From NCBI GenBank assembly GCA_963801055.1, contig CAWDDE010000001.1, positions 1 to 64,000 of the forward strand: a stretch of 64,000 bases of DNA, given 5' to 3'. The translations under genes were made by a program, and so were the position numbers. Positions 32,672 to 41,083 of the stretch are shown piece by piece; position 1 is the stretch's first letter, and each line of letters begins with the position of its first letter. Origin of the DNA: DASUPK01 sp963801055 (GTDB lineage: Bacteria > Actinomycetota > Thermoleophilia > Solirubrobacterales > 70-9). The notes under the pieces were generated by a model. The model was not told the DNA's origin. It saw nothing but the letters and a program-made list of their open reading frames with translations, and did no database searches.

Positions 32672-34996
32672 ATGCGCATAGCGCTTGTTTCGCCCTATTC
32701 CTGGAACTACCAGGGAGGCGTGAACAGGCACGTCGAGGCGCTCGCGGAGCAGTTCATACCTCGGGGAGGCCACGTTCGGGTGCTCGCCCCGTGGGATCCG
32801 CCGGACCTCGTCAGCCGTCGCCTTCACCGCTCCCAACCCGAGCTGCGGGAGGCTCCGGACTACCTCGTGCCTCTCGGGCGCACGCTGGGCGTCGGCGCCA
32901 ACGGCGCGGTCTCAAACGTCTCGGTCTTTCCGGAGGGACCTGTCGCCCTCCGCCGCGAGCTGCGCGCCGGCAATTACGACGTGATCCACGTCCACGAGCC
33001 GCTGGCACCGCTCGTCGGCTGGGATGCCACGACCTTCCGCGGCGCCCCCGTGGTCGGGACCTTCCACGCCTACTCGACCAAGGCCTTCCCGAATCGTGTC
33101 GCGACCCTGCTCGGGGCCCGACGGCGCTTCAACCAGCTATCGGCGCGGATCGCCGTCTCCGAGGCGGCCGCCTGGACGGGGCGCCGCTGGTTCGGCGGCG
33201 AGTATGAGATCGTGCCCAACGGCGTCGACCTCGAGGCGGCGCCGCAGGGACCGAAGCCGGCGAGTGACGAGCTTCGCCTCCTGTTCGTGGGCCGCGCCGA
33301 GGAGCGCAAGGGGCTTCCGGTTCTCCTCGCTGCCTTCGAGGCACTGGTGGAGCATGTCCCATCGCGCCTCACCGTGGTCGGCGCGGATCCGGCCGAAATC
33401 TCGCGGCGCGTCGCCGATCCGGAGCTCATGTCCCACATCGACGTGCTCGGCAAGGTGTCCGACTCCGTGCTCTGGCGCCAGCTCGGTGAGGCCGACATCC
33501 TCTGCGCGCCCTCGCTCGCCGGTGAGAGCTTCGGCATGGTGCTGATCGAGGCGATGGCGGCCGGGACGCCAGTGATCGCCTCGAAGATCGCCGGCTACAG
33601 CGACGTCGTCACCAATGGAGTCGACGGGATCCTCGTGCCGCCCGCCGACCCGCAGGCGCTCGGCGAGGAGCTTCAGCTGCTCGCCCACGAGCCGAAGCGG
33701 CTGGTGGCGATGGGCAGGGCCGGGCGGCAGAGCGCCGAGCGGTATGCGTGGCCTCGCATCGCCGACGAGGTCACCGAGGTCTACGAGCGCGCGATGCGAC
33801 CCGCGCCCGCAGCGATCTCGCCGCCGGTGTCGCTCGCCCGTCGAACCGGGCTGATGCGGACCGACGGCGGCCCGAGGCGCCCAGCCAGGCGGCTCCCGTC
33901 GCTCGAGCCCGCTCCCACCGACGGCCGCGGCCGAGGGCGCCGCGCGGCGCGGAAGGCGGGTGTCGCGGTCGCCGGAATCCTCGGGCTAGTGCTGACGGCG
34001 CTCGCCGCGCGCCGCATCGGCGTCGATCAGGTTGCGACCAGCATCATCGACTCCGATCTGAAGTGGGTGTTGATCGCCTGCGGCCTGATGGTCGGGGCGA
34101 TGTTCGCCCGGGCGGCCTCTTGGGTCGCGATCGCGCGGGCTGCTCTGCGCGGCCGGCACGTCCGCCGTCGCGACGTCACTTCCGCGACGATGATCGGCGT
34201 GCTGATGTCGGCGACGCTGCCGGCGCGCCTGGGGGAGCCCGCTAGGGCGATGGTGCTCTCCCGCCACGTCGGACGGATGCGGGAGACCTTCCCCGTGCTG
34301 ATCGGGACGCTGATCTCGCAGACCGCGCTCAACATCCTCGCCCTGGCCTTGCTGGGAGGGATCATCGTCTCGACGACCGATCTCTTCCAGGCGAGCACCC
34401 AGAAGCTCTTCCTGGTCTCCACCGCCCCGCTGCTGATCCTGCTCGCGGTGCTGCTCGCGCCATCGCTCTTCCGCGTCAGCGGGGAGGGCAGGATCGCGCG
34501 CGCGATCGAGGCAGTGCGCGCAGCGATCAAACAGGCCCGCAAGGGGCTGACGGTCTTCCGTGATCCCCGAAGGGGGAGCTTCGCGACCGTCGCCCAGCTC
34601 TCCGCCTGGTTCCTCCAGCTGCTGGCCTGCTGGGCGCTGTTCGCCGCCCTCGGCCTGGACCACCAGGTGGCGATCGGCGCCGCGGCGGCCTGCCTGTTCG
34701 CGGTCAACGTCACCGCCGTGGTCCCGGCGACCCCGTCGAACATCGGCATCTTCCAGCTGGCGGTGATCAGCGTGCTCACCAAGGGCTTCGGCGTACCGGC
34801 CGCGGACGCACTGGCCTATGGCGTCGTGCTGCAGGCGGTCGAGATCGCGACCGCTGTCGCGCTCGGGGTCCCGGCGCTGGTCCGCGAGGGAGTGAGCTGG
34901 TCCGACATGCGGCTCCGCGCGCTGTCGGCGGCTCCGGTGCAGCTCCCGGAGCGCCCCAGATCGCGCGAGCGCGAGGGCGAGCGAATCTCCGTCTAG
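32672..34996 (+). CDS. GT4 glycosyltransferase (PimA-like) fused to a lysylphosphatidylglycerol-synthase-type membrane domain
   Basis: This 774-residue fusion has two parts. Residues 1 to about 375 are a GT-B family 4 transferase with S-W-N-Y-Q-G-G-V-N-R-H, H-V-H-E-P-L-A-P, V-P-N-G-V-D, L-F-V-G-R-A-E-E-R-K-G and the E-S-F-G-M-V-L-I-E-A-M-A-A-G-T-P donor site, close to phosphatidylinositol mannosyltransferases. After an Arg/Pro-rich linker of about 70 residues come some eight hydrophobic helices of the UPF0104/flippase-like LPG synthase region, with L-M-S-A-T-L-P-A-R-L-G-E and V-P-A-T-P-S-N-I-G. It may build and translocate a glycolipid at the membrane. A GC hairpin follows the stop at 35055-35070. 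Confidence 0.88.
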   Translation: MRIALVSPYSWNYQGGVNRHVEALAEQFIPRGGHVRVLAPWDPPDLVSRRLHRSQPELREAPDYLVPLGRTLGVGANGAVSNVSVFPEGPVALRRELRAGNYDVIHVHEPLAPLVGWDATTFRGAPVVGTFHAYSTKAFPNRVATLLGARRRFNQLSARIAVSEAAAWTGRRWFGGEYEIVPNGVDLEAAPQGPKPASDELRLLFVGRAEERKGLPVLLAAFEALVEHVPSRLTVVGADPAEISRRVADPELMSHIDVLGKVSDSVLWRQLGEADILCAPSLAGESFGMVLIEAMAAGTPVIASKIAGYSDVVTNGVDGILVPPADPQALGEELQLLAHEPKRLVAMGRAGRQSAERYAWPRIADEVTEVYERAMRPAPAAISPPVSLARRTGLMRTDGGPRRPARRLPSLEPAPTDGRGRGRRAARKAGVAVAGILGLVLTALAARRIGVDQVATSIIDSDLKWVLIACGLMVGAMFARAASWVAIARAALRGRHVRRRDVTSATMIGVLMSATLPARLGEPARAMVLSRHVGRMRETFPVLIGTLISQTALNILALALLGGIIVSTTDLFQASTQKLFLVSTAPLLILLAVLLAPSLFRVSGEGRIARAIEAVRAAIKQARKGLTVFRDPRRGSFATVAQLSAWFLQLLACWALFAALGLDHQVAIGAAAACLFAVNVTAVVPATPSNIGIFQLAVISVLTKGFGVPAADALAYGVVLQAVEIATAVALGVPALVREGVSWSDMRLRALSAAPVQLPERPRSREREGERISV

Positions 34997-35054
34997 CTCA
35001 GCGCTCGGAGGGTCCCGCTCCTGCGGGGAAGAATGACCGGGTCGCCCTCCGGGG

Positions 35055-35070
35055 CCAGGCGCCCGCCTGG
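35055..35070. terminator. GC-rich hairpin after the glycosyltransferase fusion
   Basis: CCAGGC, a GCCC loop and GCCTGG form a 6-bp stem 59 bp past the stop, with flanking complementary GGCC/TGGCC. It separates the glycosyltransferase gene from the metF promoter region. There is no U-tract. Confidence 0.35.
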
Positions 35071-35104
35071 TCCTGGCCGGCGGCGTCAGGCACGGGATCC
35101 CGGC

Positions 35105-35118
35105 TGCTGTATACAGCA
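35105..35118. promoter_or_regulatory. Operator TGCTGTATACAGCA (CTGTATACAG family), upstream site
   Basis: This is a perfect 14-bp palindrome, 94 bp before the metF start. Its core CTGTATACAG recurs at 35194, 38530 and 38605, always just upstream of genes of the demethylation/dikinase region. A third, degenerate copy (GCATACAGCA) lies at about 35177-35186. The symmetrical T-G-T-A-T-A-C-A core is typical of GntR-family operators; the regulator is not in the window. Confidence 0.75.
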
Positions 35119-35193
35119 ATCACACTGACGACGCCTGGAATGCTTGGTTTCACTGCCTGACCCTGCCGTTTACGATGCATACAGCAAGGGGTA

Positions 35194-35205
35194 TTGTATA
35201 CAGGA
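35194..35205. promoter_or_regulatory. Operator TTGTATACAGGA overlapping the metF ribosome site
   Basis: One base departs from the CTGTATACAG palindrome. The 3' arm merges into CAGGAG, the ribosome-binding site of metF (ATG at 35212). A bound repressor here would cover the start of the transcript or leader, so this site is well placed to shut the operon off. Confidence 0.7.
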
Positions 35206-35211
35206 GCTTCA

Positions 35212-36075
35212 ATGTCGAGCGAGCGTCAATTTGCCATGAGCACTCCTACGCAGACCGACGGGCACGGCCATTCGCGGTTCGAGGTCCTTCCCCTTGGGCG
35301 CAGCGAGGAGGAGGCGGCGCAGCTCCCTGAGCCGGCGAGGTTGGCCGTCACCTGCTCGCCGAAGCACGGACCTGACCGCAGCGTCGAGGTCGCCGAGCGC
35401 CTGCGGGCGCTGGGCCACTCGGTGACGGTGCACGTTGCGGCAGGAATGGTCCGCGATCGCGGCCACCTCGACGAGCTGCTCGCGAAGATGGATGAGGCGG
35501 GGGTGGACGACGTCTTTCTGATCGGCGGCGACGTCACGCCGCAGGGTCCTTATTCGTCGGCGATGGAGCTGCTGCCGGTCATCGACGAGCATCCGCGACG
35601 ACCGAGCATGATCGGGATCGGGGGCTACCCGGAGGGCCATCCGCTGATCGATTCCGGCAGGCTCGCCGAGGCGTTGGAGCAGAAGAGCACGCGGGCGGAT
35701 TACATCACCACCCAGCTCTGCTTCGACCCGGAAGCGGTGATCGACTGGGTCGCGAACACCCGCGAGCTCGGGGTGACCCTGCCGGTGCTGCTCGGGGTGC
35801 CCGGTGTCGTCGATCGCGGTGCGCTGCTGAAGATCTCGATGCGGATCGGGGTCGGGCCTTCGCGGGCGTTCCTGCGCAAGCAGCGGGGGCTTCGCAGCTT
35901 TCTGACCCACCCGACGGCCACCGCCGACCATGTCCTCGACGCCCTCGCACCCCGAATTACCGATCCGGAGCTGAATGTCATTGGGCTCCATTACTACACG
36001 TTCAACCAGCTCGTCGACACTTGGAGGTGGGAGCGCCAGAAGCAAGGCGATCTTAAGGAGGCGATTGCGAGATGA
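35212..36075 (+). CDS. MetF-like methylenetetrahydrofolate reductase
   Basis: This 287-residue TIM-barrel protein of the methylenetetrahydrofolate reductase family interconverts 5-methyl- and 5,10-methylene-THF. It has V-F-L-I-G-G-D-V-T-P-Q-G, I-G-I-G-G-Y-P-E-G-H-P, Y-I-T-T-Q-L-C-F-D, V-L-L-G-V-P-G-V and V-I-G-L-H-Y-Y-T-F-N. The F-E-F-F-P-P motif with the N-terminal Glu of classical MetF is replaced by L-A-V-T-C-S-P-K-H-G. The protein therefore belongs to a divergent branch, possibly working in the oxidative direction. ATGA overlap with the LigM-like gene makes a two-gene operon in which methyl-THF from demethylation is recycled. Confidence 0.82.
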   Translation: MSSERQFAMSTPTQTDGHGHSRFEVLPLGRSEEEAAQLPEPARLAVTCSPKHGPDRSVEVAERLRALGHSVTVHVAAGMVRDRGHLDELLAKMDEAGVDDVFLIGGDVTPQGPYSSAMELLPVIDEHPRRPSMIGIGGYPEGHPLIDSGRLAEALEQKSTRADYITTQLCFDPEAVIDWVANTRELGVTLPVLLGVPGVVDRGALLKISMRIGVGPSRAFLRKQRGLRSFLTHPTATADHVLDALAPRITDPELNVIGLHYYTFNQLVDTWRWERQKQGDLKEAIAR

Positions 36076-37469
36076 GTGAAGAAAGAAGCCTGGAGGACAA
36101 GCTGCAAGCCGCAGGCGATCCGGTGGAGATGGCCCGCAATTCGCAGATCGGGCCATACGTCTATCCGATGGTCGCCAGCGAGTTTTCGAACTGGAGGGAC
36201 GAGCAGGTTGCCTGGCGGGAGACCTGTGCCCTGTTCGACCAGTCCCACCACATGACCGACCTGACGATTGAGGGGCCGGACTTGATCGAGCTGCTCTCCG
36301 CCCTGGGGGTGAACAGCTTCGCGAAGTTCGAGCCCAACAAGGCGAAGCAGTTCGTCGCGTGCAATTCGGACGGGTACGTGATCGGCGACGGGATCCTCTT
36401 CTACCTGGAGCAGAACAAGGTGAGGCTCGTCGGCCGGCCCTCCGCCCACAACTGGGTCCAGTACCACGCCGAGACCGACGGGTACGACGTCGAGCTCTCC
36501 AGGGACGAGCGAACGGCCGCCAACCCCTCCGGCCGGCGCGAACTCTACCGTTACCAGGTCCAGGGCCCGACCGCATTCGAGGTGCTCGAGAAGGCCACCG
36601 ACGGGGCGCTGCCCGAGATCAAGTTCTTCAATCTCGGCGAGATCCAGATCGCGGGGCACAACGTCCGCGCCTTCCATCACGGCATGTCCGGAGCCCCCGG
36701 ACTGGAGCTCTTCGGTCCCTGGGAGGAGGGCGAGGAGGTCAAGGCCGTGCTGGTTGAGGCCGGAGATGGCCTCGGCCTCGCGCAGGTCGGCTCCAGGGTC
36801 TACGCCACCAACACGCTCGAGTCGGGCTGGATACCCAGCCCGCTTCCAGCCGTGTTCAGCGGTGAGGAGATGAAGGCCTACCGGCAATGGCTGCCGGCCG
36901 AGGGCTACGAGGGGACCGGCTCGCTCGGCGGCAGCTTCTATGCGGATGACATCGGGGCGTATTACCTGACGCCCGACGAGCTCGGCTACGGGGGGTTCGT
37001 CAGGTTCGACCACGACTTCATCGGGCGAGAGGCCTTGGAGCGGATCGTCGAGGAGCCGAAGCGCAAGAAGGTCACCCTGGCCTGGAACGGCGAAGACGTC
37101 GCCCACGCGATGGGAACCCTGTTCGAGAAGGGGGACGCCGCCAAGTACATCGATCTGCCGCTCTCCAACTACTCGACCTGGCCCTACGACCGGGTGATGG
37201 CTGGCGACGAGGTCGTCGGCCTGTCGACCTTCTCCGGCTACAGCTACAACGAGCGGTCGATGCTCTCACTGGCGATGGTCGATGACGACGTTGAGATCGG
37301 CGCCGAGGTCACGCTCGTCTGGGGCGAGGAGGACGGTGGATCGGCGAAGCCGGTGGTCGAGCGCCACGCGCAGACCGAGATCCGCGCGGTCGTTAGCCCC
37401 TGCCCGTACTCGGAGGTCGCCCGCACCACCTACCACGAAGGCTGGCGGACCAAGGCCGGGGTGTCCTGA
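36072..37469 (+). CDS. Tetrahydrofolate-dependent aromatic O-demethylase (LigM/DesA-like, GcvT family)
   Basis: This 465-residue aminomethyltransferase-fold protein has a length and sequence plan matching LigM of Sphingobium, which moves the methoxy methyl of vanillate or 3-O-methylgallate to THF. Shared blocks include R-N-S-Q-I-G-x-Y-V-Y-P, E-F-S-N-W-R, F-D-Q-S-H-H-M, E-P-N-K-A-K-Q, G-D-G-I-L-F-Y-L and N-T-L-E-S-G-W-I-P-S-P-L-P. Others are R-K-K-V-T-L-A-W-N-G, G-Y-S-Y-N-E and V-S-P-x-P-Y-S. GCV_T (about 40-300) and C-terminal barrel (about 340-455) follow in order. Coupling to MetF supports methyl transfer to THF. Whether the ring substrate is vanillate, syringate or another methoxyphenol cannot be told. 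Confidence 0.85.
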   Translation: MSEERSLEDKLQAAGDPVEMARNSQIGPYVYPMVASEFSNWRDEQVAWRETCALFDQSHHMTDLTIEGPDLIELLSALGVNSFAKFEPNKAKQFVACNSDGYVIGDGILFYLEQNKVRLVGRPSAHNWVQYHAETDGYDVELSRDERTAANPSGRRELYRYQVQGPTAFEVLEKATDGALPEIKFFNLGEIQIAGHNVRAFHHGMSGAPGLELFGPWEEGEEVKAVLVEAGDGLGLAQVGSRVYATNTLESGWIPSPLPAVFSGEEMKAYRQWLPAEGYEGTGSLGGSFYADDIGAYYLTPDELGYGGFVRFDHDFIGREALERIVEEPKRKKVTLAWNGEDVAHAMGTLFEKGDAAKYIDLPLSNYSTWPYDRVMAGDEVVGLSTFSGYSYNERSMLSLAMVDDDVEIGAEVTLVWGEEDGGSAKPVVERHAQTEIRAVVSPCPYSEVARTTYHEGWRTKAGVS

Positions 37470-37481
37470 GCGACGCAGGGC

Positions 37482-38480
37482 TCAGGCGCCGCTCTCGAGC
37501 GCGGCTGAGCCCTCCGAGGCGCGCATCACCACCTCGCGAAGCGCCCCGATGTGCTCAGGGGTCACCCCGCAGCAGCCGCCGACGATCCGCGCACCCGCGG
37601 CGACCCAGGACTCGGCAAGCCGGGCGAACTCGCGCGGCCCGGTCTCGTCGTCGAACTCCCAATGCAAGCCGGCGCTGCGACCGAGGTTCGGATAGCAGCC
37701 GATCGGCATCGGGGTCTGCTCGCGCAGCCAGCGCATCGTCTCGTCGAGGTGGTCGGCGGGGACGCAATTGACCAGCGCGGCGTCGACCCCGATCCCGCGC
37801 ATCTGCTCGAGAGCCCGCCCGAAGGCGCCGGAGTCGGCATCGGGAACGATCTGCCCGTCGACGGTGGACATGCCCTCCTTGCGGCGGCGGAACGAAACCC
37901 ACACCGGCAGGCCGGTGTCGCAGAGCATCTCGATCGTCCGCAGCCCGGCCTCATCGGGAACCGTCTCCAGGGTCTCGAGGATGACCAGGTCGGGTGCCAC
38001 TTCGCTCCACATCCACGAGAGCAGCTCGAGGCGGCCCGAGGCACGCTCGTCGATCAGGCCGGAGTTGATGGAGAACGCCGTCGAGCACTCGGCCTCCCGG
38101 CCGGCCTCGGCGATCGCCTGGCGGGCGAGACGGACCCCGAGGCGGGCCGCATCCAGCCAGAGCGGCGTCTGCCCGACCGAACCCGCCTCGCCATTCGATT
38201 CCTCCGCAGCCTCCAGCACCGACCAGGTGTTGGTGGAGATGACGTCGCATCCGCTCGCCACGTAGCGCCGGTGCACCTCGAGCACCTCCATAGGGCCCCG
38301 AAACAGCGCCCACGTGCCCCAGGGCTCGCGCCGCTGGGCCCGGTCCTCGGAGCGGACTCGCTGCAGCTCGGTGGCGATGCCTCCGTCGAGCAGCACGCAG
38401 CCGCCTCTCTCCAGCAGGCCCTCGACCCGGCGGTAGGCGGGTGAGATCGGCAGCTGATCGAGATAGTGACCCCCGGTCAT
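37482..38480 (-). CDS. Homocysteine S-methyltransferase family protein
   Basis: This 332-residue Zn-dependent methyltransferase barrel has V-L-L-D-G-G-I-A-T-E-L near the start, A-L-V-N-C-V-P-A-D with the first Zn Cys, and G-G-C-C-G-V-T-P-E-H-I with the Cys pair. It would transfer a methyl group from a donor such as S-methylmethionine or another methylated compound to homocysteine. ATG at 38480 chosen; an in-frame TTG lies upstream at 38513. It converges with the LigM-like gene and has a CTGTATACAG operator 50 bp upstream, so it belongs to the same regulon. Confidence 0.85.
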   Translation of the reverse strand: MTGGHYLDQLPISPAYRRVEGLLERGGCVLLDGGIATELQRVRSEDRAQRREPWGTWALFRGPMEVLEVHRRYVASGCDVISTNTWSVLEAAEESNGEAGSVGQTPLWLDAARLGVRLARQAIAEAGREAECSTAFSINSGLIDERASGRLELLSWMWSEVAPDLVILETLETVPDEAGLRTIEMLCDTGLPVWVSFRRRKEGMSTVDGQIVPDADSGAFGRALEQMRGIGVDAALVNCVPADHLDETMRWLREQTPMPIGCYPNLGRSAGLHWEFDDETGPREFARLAESWVAAGARIVGGCCGVTPEHIGALREVVMRASEGSAALESGA

Positions 38481-38529
38481 GGGAGGCGTGCCCCCGCGCT
38501 CGATTGGGTCCAAACTTGCATGTAACCAC

Positions 38530-38539
38530 CTGTATACAG
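38530..38539. promoter_or_regulatory. Operator CTGTATACAG in the divergent promoter, left site
   Basis: A perfect 10-bp palindrome 50 bp upstream of the minus-strand methyltransferase ATG. It is identical in core to the site at 35105-35118. Confidence 0.72.
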
Positions 38540-38604
38540 AAATCCAGGTCCCTAAGGGATCTGATGCCCGATCACGCCTGAACTAAGCCCACGATTCACG
38601 AGTT

Positions 38605-38614
38605 CTGTATACGG
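38605..38614. promoter_or_regulatory. Operator CTGTATACGG in the divergent promoter, right site
   Basis: One mismatch from the palindrome, 57 bp upstream of the peroxiredoxin ATG that heads the dikinase operon. The two sites, 75 bp apart, would let one regulator control both divergent transcripts. Confidence 0.68.
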
Positions 38615-38670
38615 TTCATGCGTACGATGCCGGCGGACCCGTTTTGCGGGCACGAGCAAGGAGGAAGAGG

Positions 38671-39150
38671 ATGATCGATGCGGGTGGTCCCGCCCCCGAC
38701 TTCGAGCTCTCGAATCAGGAAGGAGAGCGGGTCCGCCTCTCCTCGCTGCAGGGGCGCTGGGTGGCGCTCTACTTCTACCCCAAGGCCGACACTCCCGGCT
38801 GCACCAAGCAGGCCTGCGGCGTGCGCGACCACGCCGCCGACTACGAGGCGGCGAACGCGGTGGTGCTCGGCATCTCCCCGGATCCGGTCGAGGAGCTCCG
38901 GGCCTTCGCCGACAAGCACGGGCTCGCCTTCACGCTCCTCTCCGACGAGGGTCACGAGGTCGCCGACACCTACGGCGTCTGGGACGAGCTTCAGTTCGGC
39001 GACCTGAAGGTCTGGGGCAACCGCCGCTCGACCTTGCTGATCGATCCGGAAGGCGAGATCGCGAGGGTATTCCCCGACGTCAAGCCCGACGAGCACGACG
39101 AGCTCCTGCTCGGTGCGCTCGCCGAGTTGGGCGCCCCCGCCCGCGGGTAA
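38671..39150 (+). CDS. bcp: Peroxiredoxin, BCP type
   Basis: This 159-residue thiol peroxidase has F-Y-P-K-A-D-T-P-G-C-T-K-Q-A-C-G-V-R-D. The peroxidatic Cys sits in P-G-C-T and a possible resolving Cys lies five residues later, as in atypical 2-Cys BCP enzymes. It reduces H2O2 and organic peroxides with thioredoxin-type donors. An AAGGAGGAAGAGG site precedes the ATG. It is the first gene after the CTGTATACGG operator, so it may protect against peroxides formed by the oxidases of this cluster (inference). Confidence 0.9.
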   Translation: MIDAGGPAPDFELSNQEGERVRLSSLQGRWVALYFYPKADTPGCTKQACGVRDHAADYEAANAVVLGISPDPVEELRAFADKHGLAFTLLSDEGHEVADTYGVWDELQFGDLKVWGNRRSTLLIDPEGEIARVFPDVKPDEHDELLLGALAELGAPARG

Positions 39151-39167
39151 GGACCAAGGAGGAAGAG

Positions 39168-39191
39168 GTGACGGCTGGAGGGCGCAAGTAA
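39168..39191 (+). other. Seven-codon mini-ORF behind a duplicated ribosome site
   Basis: AAGGAGGAAGAGG, identical to the peroxiredoxin ribosome site, occurs again at 39156-39168 and is followed by GTG and six codons before TAA. It may be a short leader that couples or tunes translation of the dikinase gene 53 bp downstream, or the stump of a lost gene. No conserved leader is recognised. Confidence 0.3.
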
Positions 39192-39244
39192 CAGACCAAT
39201 AGACTTGACCTGTTCCTCGACCTAGGCCACCGGAGGAGAGACCT

Positions 39245-41083
39245 ATGGCAACCACATCCGAGGTGGGAGCGTTCCCCAGTCCCTTCTCGATCGAGACCCC
39301 GGCCGGCTGCGAGGGCTGGGAGGAGATGTATCCGTACTGGGCCCTGTTCGACGAGCACCGCAAGGAAGCTGACGAGAACCGGCTCTGGTTCTGGAACTCG
39401 ATGCACTTCCCGCTGCCGATGCCCGCCTTCGACATGTGCGAGGTGGACGTCCCTTACTTCACCTTCGCCGGCTGGCAGAACCGGGCCTTCGCCGTGCCGC
39501 CCGCGATGGGCGTCGACTATCGCGTGGTCAACGGCTACGTCTACATCTCGCCCAACCCGGTCACCGACCCGGACCTGATTGCCGAGCGGGCCGAGTTCTT
39601 CCAGAAGCGCGCGGGCTATTACTTCGAGAACTGGGACGAGCTCTACGTCAAGTGGCGGGAAAAGATGGAGGCGCTCAATCGCGAGGTCGAGGCCATCGAG
39701 GTCCCCCGGCTGTCGCAGTACGAGCCCGACGAGGTTCTGTTCACCGATCGCAAGCTCAGCAACGTGGGGCTGCTCGAGGCCTACCGTCACACCATCCACT
39801 GCCTGGAGCTGATGTGGCAGCATCACTTCGAGTTCCTGCTGCTCGGCTATGGCGCCTACTTGACCTTCGCCGAGTTCTGCCGCGAGGCGCTGCCGGACAT
39901 CCCCGACCAGCACATCTCGCAGATGGTCGCCGGGGTGGACGTGGACCTCTTCCGGGCCGACGAAGAGCTGCGGCGGCTCGCCCGGCTGGCGATCGAGACG
40001 GACGTCGCCGGCGCCTTCCAGGAGGACCGCTCGCCCGACGAGATCGAGGCGGAGCTCGGCAAGTCCGACGCCGGCAAGAAGTGGCTGGAGGAGCTCGAGG
40101 CGATCAAGGACCCCTGGTTCAACATGGGGACCGGCGACGGCCTCTACCACTACTACGGCAGCTGGAACGACGACCCGCGGATTCCGTACCAGTCGCTGAC
40201 CGGTCACATCTCGGCGCTCCAGGCCGGCGAGCGGATCGACCGCCCGACCGACGAGGTCATCGCCGAACGCGACCGGATCGCCGCCGAGTACGCGGGGCTG
40301 CTCGGCGAGGAGGCCCGGCCGACGTTTGAGGAGCTGCTGGGCCTCTCGCGCAAGGTCTTCCCTTACGTGGAGGAGCACAAGTTCTACTGCGACTACTGGT
40401 TCCAGTCGCGGTTCTTCAACAAGGTGCGCGAGTTCGGCTCCGTGCTCACGGAGCATGGTTTCCTCGAGGACGCCGAGGACGTCTTCCAGCTCGATCGCCG
40501 CGAGGTCCTCGAGGTGCTCGAGGAGCTCGCCTTGACCTGGGCGACCGGCGGGCAGCCACTGGGGCCGGATCGCTGGCCGCCGATCGTCACCAGGCGCAAG
40601 GAGCTTCTGAGGAAGCTCGAGGAGTGGAATCCGCCGCCGGCGCTCGGCGCGATGCCCGAGGCTGTCAACGACCCGATGGTGGTGATGCTGTGGGGCGTCA
40701 CCAAGGAGCGGCTCCAGTCATGGGCCCGGTCCCAAGACGGGGGCGGTGCGGAGCTCGGCGGCTACGCGGCATCGCCCGGCGAGATCGAGGGGATCGCCCG
40801 CGTGGTGCGCTCCCTGGATCAGCTCGACGAGGTGCAAGCCGGCGAGATCCTGGTCTGCACGATCACGTCTCCGGCCTGGGCGCCGATCTTCAGCAAGATC
40901 AAGGCGACCGTCACCGACATCGGCGGGATCATGTCCCACGCAGCGATCGTCTCCCGCGAATACGGTCTGCCGGCCGTCGTCGGCACGGGCACCGCGACCT
41001 CGACGATCAAGACCGGCCAGCGGCTCAAGGTCGACGGTTCGACCGGGGTCGTCCGGATCCTCGCGGGGAACGGGGCGTCGTGA
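39245..41083 (+). CDS. Phenylphosphate-synthase alpha-like aryl dikinase subunit (PEP-utilising swivelling-domain protein)
   Basis: This 612-residue protein has a C-terminal phosphohistidine domain (about 525-608) like that of PEP synthase. The catalytic His is in D-I-G-G-I-M-S-H-A-A-I-V-S-R-E-Y-G. About 500 residues precede it, rich in aromatic residues (W-F-W-N-S-M-H-F-P, Y-Y-F-E-N-W-D-E-L-Y, W-Q-H-H-F-E-F-L), which probably bind the phosphoryl acceptor. Size and domain order match the alpha subunit of phenylphosphate synthase and of hydroxyphenylethanone dikinases. The ATP-grasp partner is the next gene, GTGA-coupled. Likely reaction: ATP-dependent phosphorylation of a phenolic hydroxyl, releasing AMP and phosphate. 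Rifampicin phosphotransferase-like use is less likely because the subunits are split. Confidence 0.8.
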   Translation: MATTSEVGAFPSPFSIETPAGCEGWEEMYPYWALFDEHRKEADENRLWFWNSMHFPLPMPAFDMCEVDVPYFTFAGWQNRAFAVPPAMGVDYRVVNGYVYISPNPVTDPDLIAERAEFFQKRAGYYFENWDELYVKWREKMEALNREVEAIEVPRLSQYEPDEVLFTDRKLSNVGLLEAYRHTIHCLELMWQHHFEFLLLGYGAYLTFAEFCREALPDIPDQHISQMVAGVDVDLFRADEELRRLARLAIETDVAGAFQEDRSPDEIEAELGKSDAGKKWLEELEAIKDPWFNMGTGDGLYHYYGSWNDDPRIPYQSLTGHISALQAGERIDRPTDEVIAERDRIAAEYAGLLGEEARPTFEELLGLSRKVFPYVEEHKFYCDYWFQSRFFNKVREFGSVLTEHGFLEDAEDVFQLDRREVLEVLEELALTWATGGQPLGPDRWPPIVTRRKELLRKLEEWNPPPALGAMPEAVNDPMVVMLWGVTKERLQSWARSQDGGGAELGGYAASPGEIEGIARVVRSLDQLDEVQAGEILVCTITSPAWAPIFSKIKATVTDIGGIMSHAAIVSREYGLPAVVGTGTATSTIKTGQRLKVDGSTGVVRILAGNGAS

